Shown one piece after another: positions 9,294-18,067 of a DNA stretch of 63,235 nt (position 1 is the stretch's first letter; every line of letters begins with the position of its first letter). Below the pieces are notes generated by a model that saw nothing but the letters and a program-made list of their open reading frames with translations, made no database searches and had not been told where the DNA came from. A program made the position numbers and the translations under genes. The DNA is from Sphingosinicella sp. YJ22 (GTDB lineage: Bacteria; Pseudomonadota; Alphaproteobacteria; Sphingomonadales; Sphingomonadaceae), in assembly GCF_011320075.1 (NCBI RefSeq), contig NZ_JAANPA010000012.1, forward strand, positions 1 to 63,235, in the 5' to 3' direction.

Positions 9294-9368
9294 GGGCGTG
9301 TAGCTCAGTGGTAGAGCACTGTGTTGACATCGCAGGGGTCGCAAGTTCAATCCTTGCCACGCCCACCA
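9294..9368 (+). tRNA. tRNA-Val (anticodon GAC)
   Basis: A complete cloverleaf. The acceptor stem GGGCGTG pairs with CACGCCC, the D arm is GCTC..GAGC, the anticodon stem CTGTG pairs with CGCAG around loop TTGACAT (anticodon GAC), and the T arm is GCAAG-TTCAATC-CTTGC. The discriminator A and encoded CCA follow. GAC reads valine codons GUC and GUU. Its 3' half is repeated at 47.2 and 56.4 kb, marking it as an integration site. Confidence 0.97.
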
Positions 9369-9374
9369 TTTTCT
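9322..9374 (+). repeat. Attachment-site core, copy 1 (3' part of tRNA-Val)
   Basis: The 53 bp from the anticodon loop through CCA and the following TTTTCT are repeated exactly at 47210-47262 and imperfectly at 56370-56420. Integrases of genomic islands commonly recombine at tRNA 3' ends and leave such a direct repeat at the far boundary while the tRNA stays intact. This is the copy that keeps the functional tRNA. Confidence 0.85.
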
Positions 9375-9522
9375 TCCCAGTTGGATCAGTCACTTAGTGT
9401 GAGCAGCGTAGGCTGCTCCACAGTGGTCTCTTGGTTCAGTTGTACCAAGCTCACTAGACAATGCGGCGCGGCAGCCATGCGCCCTCATCTCGGACAGTTT
9501 GTTTCCCCCCTGCCCCCCTTCC

Positions 9523-9578
9523 CCCTAACTTTCTGGGTCTCTGCTAGCGTCGCTGAGACCCAAACCAGTCAGTTAGGG
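9523..9578. terminator. Nested inverted repeat after the CBASS operon
   Basis: CCCTAACT (9523-9530) pairs with AGTTAGGG (9571-9578), and inside it GGGTCTC (9535-9541) pairs with GAGACCC (9555-9561). It begins 2 bp beyond the cap5 stop codon, so it is well placed as a terminator of the CBASS transcript. No long T-run follows on the minus strand. The stretch 9375-9522 between this and the tRNA holds no gene that I can support. Confidence 0.5.
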
Positions 9579-9579
9579 A

Positions 9580-10734
9580 TCAGCTCACTATGCCTGAGCT
9601 CGGCGATGCTCCAATTCGAATGGTGGGCACAAACCCGTGCTCGCGGTTCTGATCGTAGATGAGCATCTCGAGATCGGCTTTCGGCATCCAGACGCGACCT
9701 GTCTCGACGGCGAGAGAAACCGGCAGGACCGGAAAGAGATGGATCACCGTTCCTTCTCCGTGGCGCGCTTTTATTGCGTCGTATGCCCTGCGTAGCGCGG
9801 CGCGGAACGCGGCGAGGTCTTCGGGCTGGCGGACGAGGTCATTGCCCGGTTCGGTGACTACAATGGACCACACGGCGACGCCGGGACCCAGCACCCGCTC
9901 TATCCGATCGTCGGTGACTGTCGCGCTCACGGCGAGCTTGAGCACCACAGGCCCCTCCGCGTCGGCTGGCGGGTCCTTCGCGATGAACTCGAGCACGGGC
10001 CGATCGCGCTGCCATTTCCACGTCGGCGGCTCCCGATGCCTCTGGTGCACGGTAGTGGGCACGATCTCGTACAGCAGCCGTCCTAACTCGATCAAGAGCG
10101 GCTGGGGCGCGAGCGCGAAGACGCTGAGATGTGTTATCTCCTGCCGCTCGATCCTTCCCCCGACGCGCTCCTTAAATAGCTGCTGGAGATTCCTTCGCTG
10201 CATCTGCCAATATTCGGGCTCGTCGTCGCGGTAGGTCGAGCCGACCAGTTCGAGGTCTATAGTCTGCCGACTCGCGGGATGCCGATCCGGCGGCATCGCC
10301 GAGAATATGGCCTGAGTCGAAACCAAAGCTTCGTTGGCGCCTATTGTCGCTCCGAATCGAAGAACGTGCGACGCCCGCTCCTCGTCTATGCCGGCGTTGG
10401 TCTCGACCCGAGTCTCGTGCGCGTCCTTCATTGCGAGCAGCACGGATTCGGGATGCTCGTCTGGCGCGTCCACGTCGATTAGTTTGTGGTGCCTGGCACA
10501 GAGGAGCATTAGGTTATCCAAGCTCTTGGCGAGTAGCCGCGAGCGCACCTCGTCCCCACGTGGCCCGCCCGGGGCGTCCGCGACGATGTGGGCAATAAAG
10601 CCGTATAGGCCATCCTCCTTGCCCGCGATAAGGTCGCCAACCAGGGATTGGTTGCAGCCCCGGTACTCGCACCTTCCCGCCGCTCGCGCCCACAGGGCCG
10701 ACTGAACCCTCTGGGGCACGCTGGACTTCGCCAT
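9580..10734 (-). CDS. cap5: CBASS effector Cap5: HNH endonuclease fused to SAVED sensor
   Basis: A 384-residue effector nuclease. Its N-terminal HNH domain (about 1-90) has a zinc-type pair C22/C27, H49 in GFIAHIVA and [14 protein letters not shown] (N74, C79, H82/H83). The C-terminal SAVED domain, from about residue 150, carries [17 protein letters not shown] and [12 protein letters not shown], typical of this cyclic-oligonucleotide sensor fold. In type II CBASS the SAVED domain binds the cyclase product and switches on HNH cutting of double-stranded DNA, killing the infected cell. The start at 10734 follows GGGAGG. It is the last gene of the operon, 13 bp after cap3. Without an intact cyclase here, it should be silent unless another cyclase supplies the signal. 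Confidence 0.9.
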   Translation of the reverse strand: MAKSSVPQRVQSALWARAAGRCEYRGCNQSLVGDLIAGKEDGLYGFIAHIVADAPGGPRGDEVRSRLLAKSLDNLMLLCARHHKLIDVDAPDEHPESVLLAMKDAHETRVETNAGIDEERASHVLRFGATIGANEALVSTQAIFSAMPPDRHPASRQTIDLELVGSTYRDDEPEYWQMQRRNLQQLFKERVGGRIERQEITHLSVFALAPQPLLIELGRLLYEIVPTTVHQRHREPPTWKWQRDRPVLEFIAKDPPADAEGPVVLKLAVSATVTDDRIERVLGPGVAVWSIVVTEPGNDLVRQPEDLAAFRAALRRAYDAIKARHGEGTVIHLFPVLPVSLAVETGRVWMPKADLEMLIYDQNREHGFVPTIRIGASPSSGIVS

Positions 10735-10747
10735 TAACCGACCTCCC

Positions 10748-11227
10748 TTACGGACTTTCGAACCCTCGCGACGTAACGTCGCCGACCTCGACCCGACAGG
10801 GCGGACGGCCCCTCTGGAAAAGTGTCGCGCTCATCAGCAGGCCGTACCATTTGGCGCGCACGACCACGAGAACCGCGAACGGAATGTCCCGCTCGCCGTC
10901 CACCAGCCCCTCCATTGACCGCACGTCTTCCAGGCTCGGGATAGGGATGTGGTTGGGGTGCGAGTGCCATTCGCCGAGGTAGTTGAAGCGGCCGTAGTTC
11001 GCCCCGGTTCGTGAAAAGAACCCCTCCAACGCCGCGCGGTGATCGTCGACGGATCGTACGAAGTGCGCGGCCCCACCGACCTGACCGTCCACAGTAAATT
11101 CGACCAGCCTAAAATGTCCCGGCTTGATCTGCTCCGCCATCAGGACGCCTCCGACCTCGTTCCGGCCTCCGCGCCGGACAGCCCGCCTCAGCTTCCTCCG
11201 CAGCGCTTTAGGTATATCCAGTCTCAC
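10748..11227 (-). CDS. cap3: CBASS Cap3: JAB/JAMM deubiquitinase-like peptidase
   Basis: A 159-residue JAB-domain metallopeptidase that in type II CBASS releases the cyclase from its conjugates. The full JAMM zinc set is visible: E24 in NEVGGVL, H88 and H90 in WHSHP, and S98/D101 in SLED. The start is the GTG at 11227, which overlaps the cap2 stop as GTGA; the open frame further upstream lies inside cap2. The length fits Cap3 (about 160). Confidence 0.9.
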   Translation of the reverse strand: MRLDIPKALRRKLRRAVRRGGRNEVGGVLMAEQIKPGHFRLVEFTVDGQVGGAAHFVRSVDDHRAALEGFFSRTGANYGRFNYLGEWHSHPNHIPIPSLEDVRSMEGLVDGERDIPFAVLVVVRAKWYGLLMSATLFQRGRPPCRVEVGDVTSRGFESP

Positions 11228-12957
11228 GAACTCCCGCCCTCCGGCGCCGCGGGAAAGAATTCCCGCACCATCGCGTTCAACTCGTCCGCGATATTCTCGT
11301 CGGTGGGCGGCCCCCACTCGCCCTCGGGCTTTAGGTCGATCGGCCACGTCTCGAACGGAGCGCCGAAGATCCAGCCAGGCTTCAGGCCCACCGCGTAGGC
11401 AGCCTGAGGGAAAAGCGATTCGTCCCTAGTTAGCGCATCCACGACCAGGCGGGAGACGTGCGCCGCCATCACCGTCACGTCGGCGTCGTCGGCCACGATC
11501 AGTGGGACGCCGCCGGGGAGGGACAGGCCGTACTGCTCGGCCGTTCCCGCCGGCGGAAGCACGCCATGTTCGGCGCACCAGGCGAGGATCTGCCGTCGCG
11601 CTGCGTGTGGTACCGGCTCGACGCCCGGCCGCAGCCGCGCAACCAGGCCGCCGATGCCACCGGCAAAAACCTCGCCCCAAACCAACGTGCGACGCTCGCT
11701 TTTGGCTACCGCCCCGCAAAGGTTGAACACCTGCGGGTCGGCCGTGGCGTCGACAATCACGTCGCAACCGCCGATCGCCACGAGGGCGGCGTCGGTGGCA
11801 TCTGAGCTCTCCTGTCCACCGAGGTCTAAGCGCCGCTTCTCGACCGCGGCCGACGGCCGGATCTGGCCGATGCGGTCCTCGACGGCGTCGGGCTTACTTA
11901 GGCCGACCGAGCGCCAATCTAGGTCGTTGCGTACGACGTTGTCCGCCAACATCAGATCTCCGTCCACCAGGACGAAGCGGCCAACACCGGATCTGGCCAG
12001 CGAGGCGGCGACCTTCGAACCCACCGAACCGCAGCCAACGATGGCCACAGAGGCGGCGGAGAGTCGCGCGTATTCCGGCGGTAGCCTCGCCCCCGATGAT
12101 GGTGGGACGGCCACGGTGCGGTAGTCGAAGACCGTGCGAGTGCCGCTACCCGCCGGAATGCTCAACAGCCGGAACGTCCCGCCACACTCGATCACGAAGG
12201 GCATCTCGGCGTCGGATTTATCCACTCGCGCCACGAGGTCTTCGCGCTGGGAAAGTTCAGCGATCGTCCGCAGCAACCCGTAGTCCGGCTTAATCTTGGA
12301 AAGGAAGCTGGCGTCAATCCTAACGAACAGGCCCTTGCGCACTCGATAGGTCGGCAGTTCCAACGATGCGTCCCAGCGCACGGCGTCGCCATCCATGACC
12401 CTGCGAGGGAACGCCAGCCAGTAGCCGGCTACGAAGTGCTCGACCACCTCAACGTCGAGAACTTGATACTGCGGCAAGGCCATCAACCCCGACTTCGCGG
12501 CGCTCGACACGATGAACCGCAGGGTCTGCTTACGGACGCTCTGCCCGATTGTCGTCCGGTGTGCGCTCGCCACCTCGGCGGCCGTGCCAGGTGTTGGCGC
12601 CTCGCCCGCGAGCAGGCGATGGGCGCTCTCGATTAGCATCGCTCCAGTGTAGGCCGGTTCCCAATTGTCTGGCCGGTACTCGAGGCATAGCTCGCCAGCG
12701 GGGCCATATTGGTGCCCGGACAGCCTAATGCCATCACGCGAGGTGACCTGCGGCGGCATATCTGGAAAGAAGCTGGGGTAGGTCATCGTGAGCGGGACGA
12801 CTTCTCCCGACCTTTCAATCTCGAAGTCCGCGCAAAGCCGTCCCTCCGGCGTAATCCGCCATGCGACCTCGCGAAGCCACGCGCTCCGCTCCTCCAGCTC
12901 CGCAACCCCTAAACGTTCGCTCCGCGCCCTGCTAGGGAGCGACGTCCACCAAATCAC
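11224..12957 (-). CDS. cap2: CBASS Cap2: E2-E1 fusion ubiquitin-transfer-like enzyme
   Basis: A 577-residue fusion. The N-terminal E2-like domain (about 1-115) has FFPDMPPQV, a GHQYG segment and the probable catalytic C91 in GELCLEYRPDNW. The C-terminal E1/ThiF-type adenylation domain (about 300-570) has the nucleotide loop GCGSVGS (308-314), acidic VDGD (331-334) and a candidate transfer cysteine C461. Cap2 conjugates the C-terminus of the CD-NTase cyclase to targets, priming it for signalling. The GTG start overlaps the stop of the cyclase remnant (GTGA) and the stop overlaps the cap3 start. The gene appears intact. Confidence 0.92.
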   Translation of the reverse strand: MIWWTSLPSRARSERLGVAELEERSAWLREVAWRITPEGRLCADFEIERSGEVVPLTMTYPSFFPDMPPQVTSRDGIRLSGHQYGPAGELCLEYRPDNWEPAYTGAMLIESAHRLLAGEAPTPGTAAEVASAHRTTIGQSVRKQTLRFIVSSAAKSGLMALPQYQVLDVEVVEHFVAGYWLAFPRRVMDGDAVRWDASLELPTYRVRKGLFVRIDASFLSKIKPDYGLLRTIAELSQREDLVARVDKSDAEMPFVIECGGTFRLLSIPAGSGTRTVFDYRTVAVPPSSGARLPPEYARLSAASVAIVGCGSVGSKVAASLARSGVGRFVLVDGDLMLADNVVRNDLDWRSVGLSKPDAVEDRIGQIRPSAAVEKRRLDLGGQESSDATDAALVAIGGCDVIVDATADPQVFNLCGAVAKSERRTLVWGEVFAGGIGGLVARLRPGVEPVPHAARRQILAWCAEHGVLPPAGTAEQYGLSLPGGVPLIVADDADVTVMAAHVSRLVVDALTRDESLFPQAAYAVGLKPGWIFGAPFETWPIDLKPEGEWGPPTDENIADELNAMVREFFPAAPEGGSS

Positions 12958-13508
12958 GCAAACCCTTCGGGCTTACTGGGCACGCGCGCGGTGCTGCCGA
13001 ACGACGGCGCCGAGGCTCCCGCCGATACGCTCGTTGCGCCACGCAGCAGGGAGCCCTGTCCCGCGCCCGCTCGCCCCTCGGCGCGCTTCGCCAGCTCTAC
13101 GCCGATATGTGGCGAGAGCGCCTCCGTGATCAGCCTCGGACTCTCCATGCCGGCGGCCTTGGCGAAGTCCTCTCTGGCCTGCCGCAGCCAGGCAAAGAAA
13201 GACCGCTCCCGCTCAGGATATTCGGCCCACTTGTCGGCGAAGTTCTCCATGGGATCGCTGGGGTTGCGGATCACCGCGCGGTTGCGCTGGTCGCGCTCTA
13301 TGAAGCGCTCCATGTTAGACAAAATCATCAACAGCGCGTCGGCCACATCGGCCTCGCCATTGTAGGCGTGGGCCGCCAGCGTCGTGATGATAATTGAAAT
13401 CGGACAGCAGTTGACCTCGTCCTCCGCGAACATGATGTCGCGATGCCGCTTGAGGATCATGATCGAGGCCTGCAGCGGCGTGCGGACGCGGTAGTCGGGT
13501 ATCCAGGA
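12954..13508 (-). pseudogene. CD-NTase (CBASS cyclase) remnant, N-terminal catalytic part missing
   Basis: About 185 codons of the C-terminal OAS-like helical region of a CD-NTase remain. Recognisable pieces are YRVRTPLQASIMILKRHRD, SIIITTLAAHAY, NPSDPMENFADKW and FFAWLRQA, ending in a Gly/Ala/Ser-rich tail (SKPEGFA), the part that Cap2 conjugates. Similarity reaches up to 13508, then a TAG (13509-13511) and unrelated DNA follow. The catalytic half, with the GS and DxD motifs of nucleotidyltransferases, is absent; I did not find it elsewhere in the window. An ATG at 13460 could still make a 168-residue fragment. The break lies 50 bp from the integrase gene, suggesting that insertion or deletion of the neighbouring element destroyed the cyclase. 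Confidence 0.85.
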
Positions 13509-13557
13509 CTAGTTGCTAGCAAAGTGACGTAGAAGCTCAGAAGACGCGCGCTAGCAG

Positions 13558-14529
13558 TCACCAATCCAAAGCGGCCGCTGCGTCCTTCATAAAACTCGGA
13601 CTGTATCGGGCGTAGGTCTTCTCGGTGACCCGGGTGGACGTGTGGCCCAGGAACTGAGCGATCTTCTGCATCGGCACGTCGGCCTGGGCCATCCACACGC
13701 CCGCGGTGTGGCGGAACACGTGCGGTGAGCACGGCACCCCGGCTTTCTGCGCTGCCGTTCTGATTGCCTTCTTCACGCTCTTCACCGGCTTGCCGTCCCA
13801 CTCGATCACGTAATCCGTCAGCGCTCCGCGCGCGGCCTCCTCCAAGGCGAGGAAGTTCCGCATGTTCATAGGCACCTCCGTTTCCCGCTTGTTGGTCTGG
13901 TGGCGCCCAGCTGGGGCGTAGTTGATGGTGCGGTGCTTGAGGTCTACCTGCTCCCACTTCAGGGCCAGGATCGACTTCATCCGCGCGCCGGTGGTGACTG
14001 CAAGGATGATGAAGAGACGAATGTGCGGCGTCTTCACGTGCTCGAGTAGACGCTCGAGCTCGTCCTTCGTCAGGTACCGGCTGCGCGGTTTGCTCGATGG
14101 CGGCGTCCAGACGTGGGTGTTGCCCCTCCCATAACGGAGGTTGAGGCACGCTCGCAGATACTCGAGTTCAATGCGGATCGTGCTGTTGGCACGGCCCAGC
14201 CGTTTGCGCTGCTTAGCGTATTCACGACAGAGATCGTGATCGATCGTCGAGCCGAGCCGCTCGCCGAAGAAAGGCCCGAGTGCCTTCCAGGCGTTCTTCA
14301 GCCTCGATAGGTCCGACAGCTCCTTCGAGCGGTCATTGACGTAAGCCGCCCATAGATCAGCCACCCGCTCCGACGCCGGCCGATGAAGATTGCTCCAGAT
14401 CTCACGCGCACGCGCTTCGGCTAGGCCGCGGTCATTCGTCCCAGTCGAGCGGCGAATGCGGCTTGGGCCGGAGCCATAGGCGAGCGCGAGTTTTCCTCGG
14501 TGGGGGACGAGCTTGTAAGGAACTGACAT
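13558..14529 (-). CDS. Tyrosine recombinase / phage-type integrase
   Basis: A 323-residue integrase with an N-terminal SAM-like core-binding domain (about 50-140) and a catalytic domain. The conserved set is visible: R183 (GARMKS), H270 and R273 (HVFRH), H296 (LGHTS) and the nucleophile Y306 (TYARYS). It should recombine the element's attachment site with the chromosome. Its start overlaps the AlpA-like gene by 109 bp. The 50 bp after its stop contain two GCTAGCA copies (13516-13522 and 13551-13557 region) and abut the cut-off cyclase gene, a possible attachment junction. It could equally be the integrase that used tRNA-Val. Confidence 0.93.
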   Translation of the reverse strand: MSVPYKLVPHRGKLALAYGSGPSRIRRSTGTNDRGLAEARAREIWSNLHRPASERVADLWAAYVNDRSKELSDLSRLKNAWKALGPFFGERLGSTIDHDLCREYAKQRKRLGRANSTIRIELEYLRACLNLRYGRGNTHVWTPPSSKPRSRYLTKDELERLLEHVKTPHIRLFIILAVTTGARMKSILALKWEQVDLKHRTINYAPAGRHQTNKRETEVPMNMRNFLALEEAARGALTDYVIEWDGKPVKSVKKAIRTAAQKAGVPCSPHVFRHTAGVWMAQADVPMQKIAQFLGHTSTRVTEKTYARYSPSFMKDAAAALDW

Positions 14530-14687
14530 TCGTAACGCTGAACCTCAATTGCAGGGATGCGGATGAGCTTGCCGAGGCGGAAGGCTTTCAGTTGGCCACG
14601 ATGGTACATCTGGCGCACCTTCTCCGAGCTGCAGCCCCAGCGCTCCGCCAGGGTTTCAGGGGTGTAGGGCTTCTCGCTCACCGACAA
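14421..14687 (-). CDS. AlpA/excisionase-type helix-turn-helix protein
   Basis: An 88-residue protein with an N-terminal MerR-like/excisionase winged helix: TPETLAERWGCSSEKVRQM then LKAFRLGKLIRIPAIEVQRYE. Such proteins are directionality factors or regulators of integrases in phage satellites and islands. It is just upstream of and overlaps the integrase gene, the common arrangement. Preceded by GAGGAGAAT. Confidence 0.8.
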   Translation of the reverse strand: MSVSEKPYTPETLAERWGCSSEKVRQMYHRGQLKAFRLGKLIRIPAIEVQRYECQFLTSSSPTEENSRSPMAPAQAAFAARLGRMTAA

Positions 14688-14761
14688 TTCTCCTCGTTCA
14701 AGAGGAGGCGGTAACCGGGGTGCACGCGGCGCCTCAATGGGCGCCGCAATGCATGTCCTGG

Positions 14762-15130
14762 TTATGATGTCGATTTTGGAGCGGCTTCTTCTCGCCCAGG
14801 CGCTTGGGCAAACGGGGACGTGTAGCCAATGATTGTCGCACCCTCGGCGATCAGGTCGCTAAGGTCTTCGACAATCAACCGCTTCTCCTCGGACTCTTGA
14901 TCGAGCCCGTCGAGCTGCCCCTCCCAGAGGACCTCCAGCTTGTGCATCACCGCCAGGAACGAGGGGGCATTCAGATTGAGTAACGCGTCCTGTTGCGCGG
15001 CCACGGCGCGCTCCAGAGCGTCCCGCTCATGAGGCTGGGCCTGTTCCAGACGCTGGTTCAGGTCCAAATAGGCGCCGTACATCTTGTCCCAGGCGGCGCG
15101 ACGGGTAACGGTGGTCTTAGCCACTCTCAT
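14762..15130 (-). CDS. Hypothetical protein of the integrated element
   Basis: About 122 residues. Recognisable features are an N-terminal basic stretch (KTTVTRRAAW), a helical, coiled-coil-prone middle (NQRLEQAQPHERDALERAVAAQQDAL) and an acidic region (LDQESEEKRLIVEDLSDLI). The ATG at 15130 sits directly behind GAGGAG, so a GTG 6 bp later (15124) is the better-spaced start. No family recognised. Position between primase and integrase suggests a satellite accessory gene. Confidence 0.55.
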   Translation of the reverse strand: MRVAKTTVTRRAAWDKMYGAYLDLNQRLEQAQPHERDALERAVAAQQDALLNLNAPSFLAVMHKLEVLWEGQLDGLDQESEEKRLIVEDLSDLIAEGATIIGYTSPFAQAPGREEAAPKSTS

Positions 15131-15206
15131 CTCCTCAACAGATGGGTTGGTTAGGGTCGGGTGCGGGTTCCAGCCGCGTCCGACCCGCTCCATCTAGGCG
15201 AGCACT

Positions 15207-15422
15207 GTGGCAAAAGCAATATCCGATAGCAGAAAAAACGAGGCTGAACGCCGAGGACGCGGCCGGCCCCGAACCGGAATTGGGCCATCTATAGGGCTCC
15301 GCCTTCATCCCGAGTTGAGCGATGCTGTCGACGACTGGATCGCCGGGCGGCCTGAACCAAAACCTTCCCGACCCGAGGCTATTCGCCAACTTCTTGCACG
15401 GGCGTTGGCGCTCAAGTCCTAG
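15207..15422 (+). CDS. Small ribbon-helix-helix-like protein
   Basis: A 71-residue basic protein from a GTG start. After a charged RRGRGRPRTG hook comes IGLRLHPELSDAVDDWIAG then PSRPEAIRQLLARALA, the strand-helix-helix pattern of ribbon-helix-helix DNA-binding proteins. It is the only plus-strand gene of the satellite module and faces away from the 14762 gene, so it may regulate the module. Target unknown. Confidence 0.55.
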   Translation: MAKAISDSRKNEAERRGRGRPRTGIGPSIGLRLHPELSDAVDDWIAGRPEPKPSRPEAIRQLLARALALKS

Positions 15423-15603
15423 ATACGTGCTAAGAAGGGACCTCCTAGACCTGAGCAATAATTAAAGAGATCGACATCCTTCGCCACTTGCCGCGACTTG
15501 CCGCGGCAAAAGACGTGAAATAGCCCGTATCCAGGTTATCCTCAACTTCAGGTTGGCTCGACAATTTGAGAAAATCTATGATCTAAGCCGTTTCACGCCA
15601 CAA

Positions 15604-15625
15604 GGGGCAGGCTCGCGCCTGCCCC
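15604..15625. terminator. Strong hairpin between the primase gene and the small RHH gene
   Basis: GGGGCAGGC-TCGC-GCCTGCCCC forms a perfect 9-bp GC stem with a 4-nt loop, 10 bp beyond the primase stop. It probably terminates the primase transcript and possibly the convergent small gene. The remainder of 15423-15603 is relatively AT-rich with no gene seen. Confidence 0.65.
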
Positions 15626-15634
15626 GTAAGAGCG

Positions 15635-18067
15635 TCAAGCAGCCGCACGGATCCGCTCAACCCTGACGACGCCCTGGACGACGTAGTCCCCGATCAGGTC
15701 CGGTTCCAAATTCAGATCGAGATCCTCCAACATCTGCCGGAACCGCTCGTAGCTCACCGGCGCGTTTCGCACGTCTCGCATGTGGAACGAGTACAGGTCG
15801 TAAAGGTCGCGGCACTTCATCTCGCCGTCTGGAGCCCGGCGCACGTTGTTAGCGTCGTCAAGGAACGCCTGAACCGAGTTGTTGATGCGGCGAACCTGGT
15901 TGAGCCGGCGCTCGTGGCAGGCGGGGAGGGTGTAACCGCGCTGGTCGAGCAGACGGCGAAGACCCTCGAGCGCCCATGCGGCGATCGCCTCGCGCTCCTC
16001 CGCCACGATGATCTCGGCCAGGTTCTCCATCTTGTCCTCCTCACGCACCGGGTGGTTGAAGTCGAGGATCAGCCAACGGCGGACGAACCCGCGGGTGGAG
16101 TCGCGGCTCATCGGCAGGTAGTTCGAGGCGAACCAGTGGGCGCACTTCGGCACGAATACGAAGCCGTCCTTGCCCTTGAACTCGCCGCGGATCGGCGAGC
16201 CCTCGACTACCTCCTTGAACACGTTGCCAGTGATCATCCCATTCTCCGGAAGCTCGCCGCAGATGTTGGCGACCTTCCCGACAAGGTCGGTCAGGGTGAA
16301 CCGCTCGCCCCACTGGTCCGGGCCCAGCTCCGCGGTCGCGTCGGGCGGCAGCATGGCGCGGAGCACCTTCAGGATTTGGGTCTTGCCCGTGCCGGCGCGG
16401 CCGAACAGTAGGAATGCCCGCTGGTAGTGGGTGGAAAGCCCGAACAGCGTCGCGGCGAACATCTCCTGGAGCGCGAGCACCCGGTCGTCGAAGTCGTCTT
16501 CCCTGCCCCAGCAGTTGGCCAGGAACTCAAGCCAGCGGTTACACCGCGCGGCGTTGTTCTGGTGATATTCGAACGGCAGGGTAAAGGTGGCACCGTACCT
16601 CGGATCGTGATCCAGCACGGCCAGATCCTCGCCCACAAACCCATTAGCGAAGTTGATGCCCCTCTTATCGACCTGGGCAAGTGGCTCCTTACACATCCGC
16701 CTGAGCACGTCGACAATGGCACGGTAGTCACTGTTACGACGTACAAGGGCGGACGTGGTTACGTTCTCCGCCACGTGCATGTAAATCGCGTCTTCGTCGA
16801 GCTTCGCGAAGGAGCTCCCGGTCCACTGCCAGAACTGACCGTGATCGTAGCGGATGGCTGCTGACCTCTGGAGCTCCTCAAGTACCTGAGCGGCTACTGC
16901 TCCGTGGTTCTCTGCTTCTCCTTGCTTAAGGCCCTTGCGCGCGTTCGTGAGAATGCGAGCGAGGTCCCGCTTCGCGTACCCCATCTGCTTGCAGTGGCGA
17001 ACCAAGTGGCTGAAAAGCCCATCCTCATGCGACTCCGGGAAGCGGTCGTCCCGAGCCACGAGCGTCAGCACCTCCTGCACGGCAGTGGCCACCCAGTCAT
17101 CACAGGCTGGATGCTCGAGGATCCGTTGATCAAACCACTCTCTGGCTCGAGTCAAAGTCCAACGCTGCTCTCGGTTCAGTGCGTCGGCCCTCACAACACT
17201 GGGATGCTCGCGCCACTCGTCGGGGAGGTTCGCGTCCCAGCCATTCGGCATGGTCTTGCCCTTCTCCAGGTCCTTGATGAGGAACTCGAGCAGCTTGGCG
17301 ACGCCCTTCTGGGGGTCCATCGCATCGCCCGTCACCTTGGCGGTGAACGCCTCGACCCAATGGTACATCTGCTGGATCGCGTCCCAGAGGCTGAAGCTGG
17401 CGCTGCGGTCGATGCCGAGCACCACGCGCGCCAGGTAGCCGGCGTGACGAACCATCATCACGTCGCGCTCGCCGGACGGGATCACGTCGATCGGCGACGA
17501 CCGGCCACCGGACCCGAGCTCGAAGCCCTTCTTGCTCAGGACGCCGCGCAGCTTCTCTTCGATGTCCTCACCCAGCTCGGGGATCTGGTCGAGGATCTCC
17601 CAGAGGTTCGCATTGGCGGTGTAGGGCCGCTGCGTCTCCGGGTGGATCGAGGGCGGCATCACCATCTGGTTGCCCTGACCCAGGAACTCGCAGATCATCC
17701 CGCCATCGGCGCCGCGCAGCTTGAAGTTGCGCTGACCCTCCCAGCGGTAGACCAGGCCCATGCCCTTCTTGCCGACGCGCACCCACGGAGCCGGGCCGCA
17801 GGCTTCAATGATCGCCGCGGTGAGGGCCTCGTCCTCGGTGTCGATGTCGATCGCGCACAGGCCCGAAGCCTGGCCGAACGGCAGACCGATGTTGCCGCGG
17901 GGGTAGGAGGCCAGCCAGTGCTGCTGCTCGAGCTCGGTCGGCATGCGCGTCCCGAAGATCGACCACTGGTTGATGTCCGGCATCTTGTTCCGCTCGCGCA
18001 GCGGGATGACCGGCAGGCCAGCGGCCCAGTAGATGGGCGCGAACGCCTCGAAGATTGCATTATTCAC
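15635..18067 (-). CDS. Bifunctional primase-polymerase / D5-type SF3 helicase
   Basis: An 810-residue replication protein. The N-terminal PrimPol domain (about 1-190) has the catalytic acidic motif CAIDIDTED (D74, D76) and a later basic/His segment. A long middle region precedes a D5-N/SF3 helicase with Walker A GRAGTGKTQ near residue 560, followed by CGELPENG and KCAHWFASNYLP motifs as in phage P4-type and virus D5 primases. It would unwind and prime an autonomous element origin. Together with the integrase and AlpA-like gene, this is the core of a phage-satellite or integrative plasmid-like element. Its ATG follows AGGAGAACC. Confidence 0.88.
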   Translation of the reverse strand: MNNAIFEAFAPIYWAAGLPVIPLRERNKMPDINQWSIFGTRMPTELEQQHWLASYPRGNIGLPFGQASGLCAIDIDTEDEALTAAIIEACGPAPWVRVGKKGMGLVYRWEGQRNFKLRGADGGMICEFLGQGNQMVMPPSIHPETQRPYTANANLWEILDQIPELGEDIEEKLRGVLSKKGFELGSGGRSSPIDVIPSGERDVMMVRHAGYLARVVLGIDRSASFSLWDAIQQMYHWVEAFTAKVTGDAMDPQKGVAKLLEFLIKDLEKGKTMPNGWDANLPDEWREHPSVVRADALNREQRWTLTRAREWFDQRILEHPACDDWVATAVQEVLTLVARDDRFPESHEDGLFSHLVRHCKQMGYAKRDLARILTNARKGLKQGEAENHGAVAAQVLEELQRSAAIRYDHGQFWQWTGSSFAKLDEDAIYMHVAENVTTSALVRRNSDYRAIVDVLRRMCKEPLAQVDKRGINFANGFVGEDLAVLDHDPRYGATFTLPFEYHQNNAARCNRWLEFLANCWGREDDFDDRVLALQEMFAATLFGLSTHYQRAFLLFGRAGTGKTQILKVLRAMLPPDATAELGPDQWGERFTLTDLVGKVANICGELPENGMITGNVFKEVVEGSPIRGEFKGKDGFVFVPKCAHWFASNYLPMSRDSTRGFVRRWLILDFNHPVREEDKMENLAEIIVAEEREAIAAWALEGLRRLLDQRGYTLPACHERRLNQVRRINNSVQAFLDDANNVRRAPDGEMKCRDLYDLYSFHMRDVRNAPVSYERFRQMLEDLDLNLEPDLIGDYVVQGVVRVERIRAAA

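Noticed and set aside
9151-9393. Minus-strand ORF containing VGVARIELATPAMST
   Set aside because: It is the antisense of tRNA-Val, a frequent false prediction. The same peptide appears antisense to the tRNA fragment at 46940-47257.
13457-14149. 230-codon minus-strand ORF over the integrase and the junction
   Set aside because: It lies out of frame inside the integrase and has no family features.
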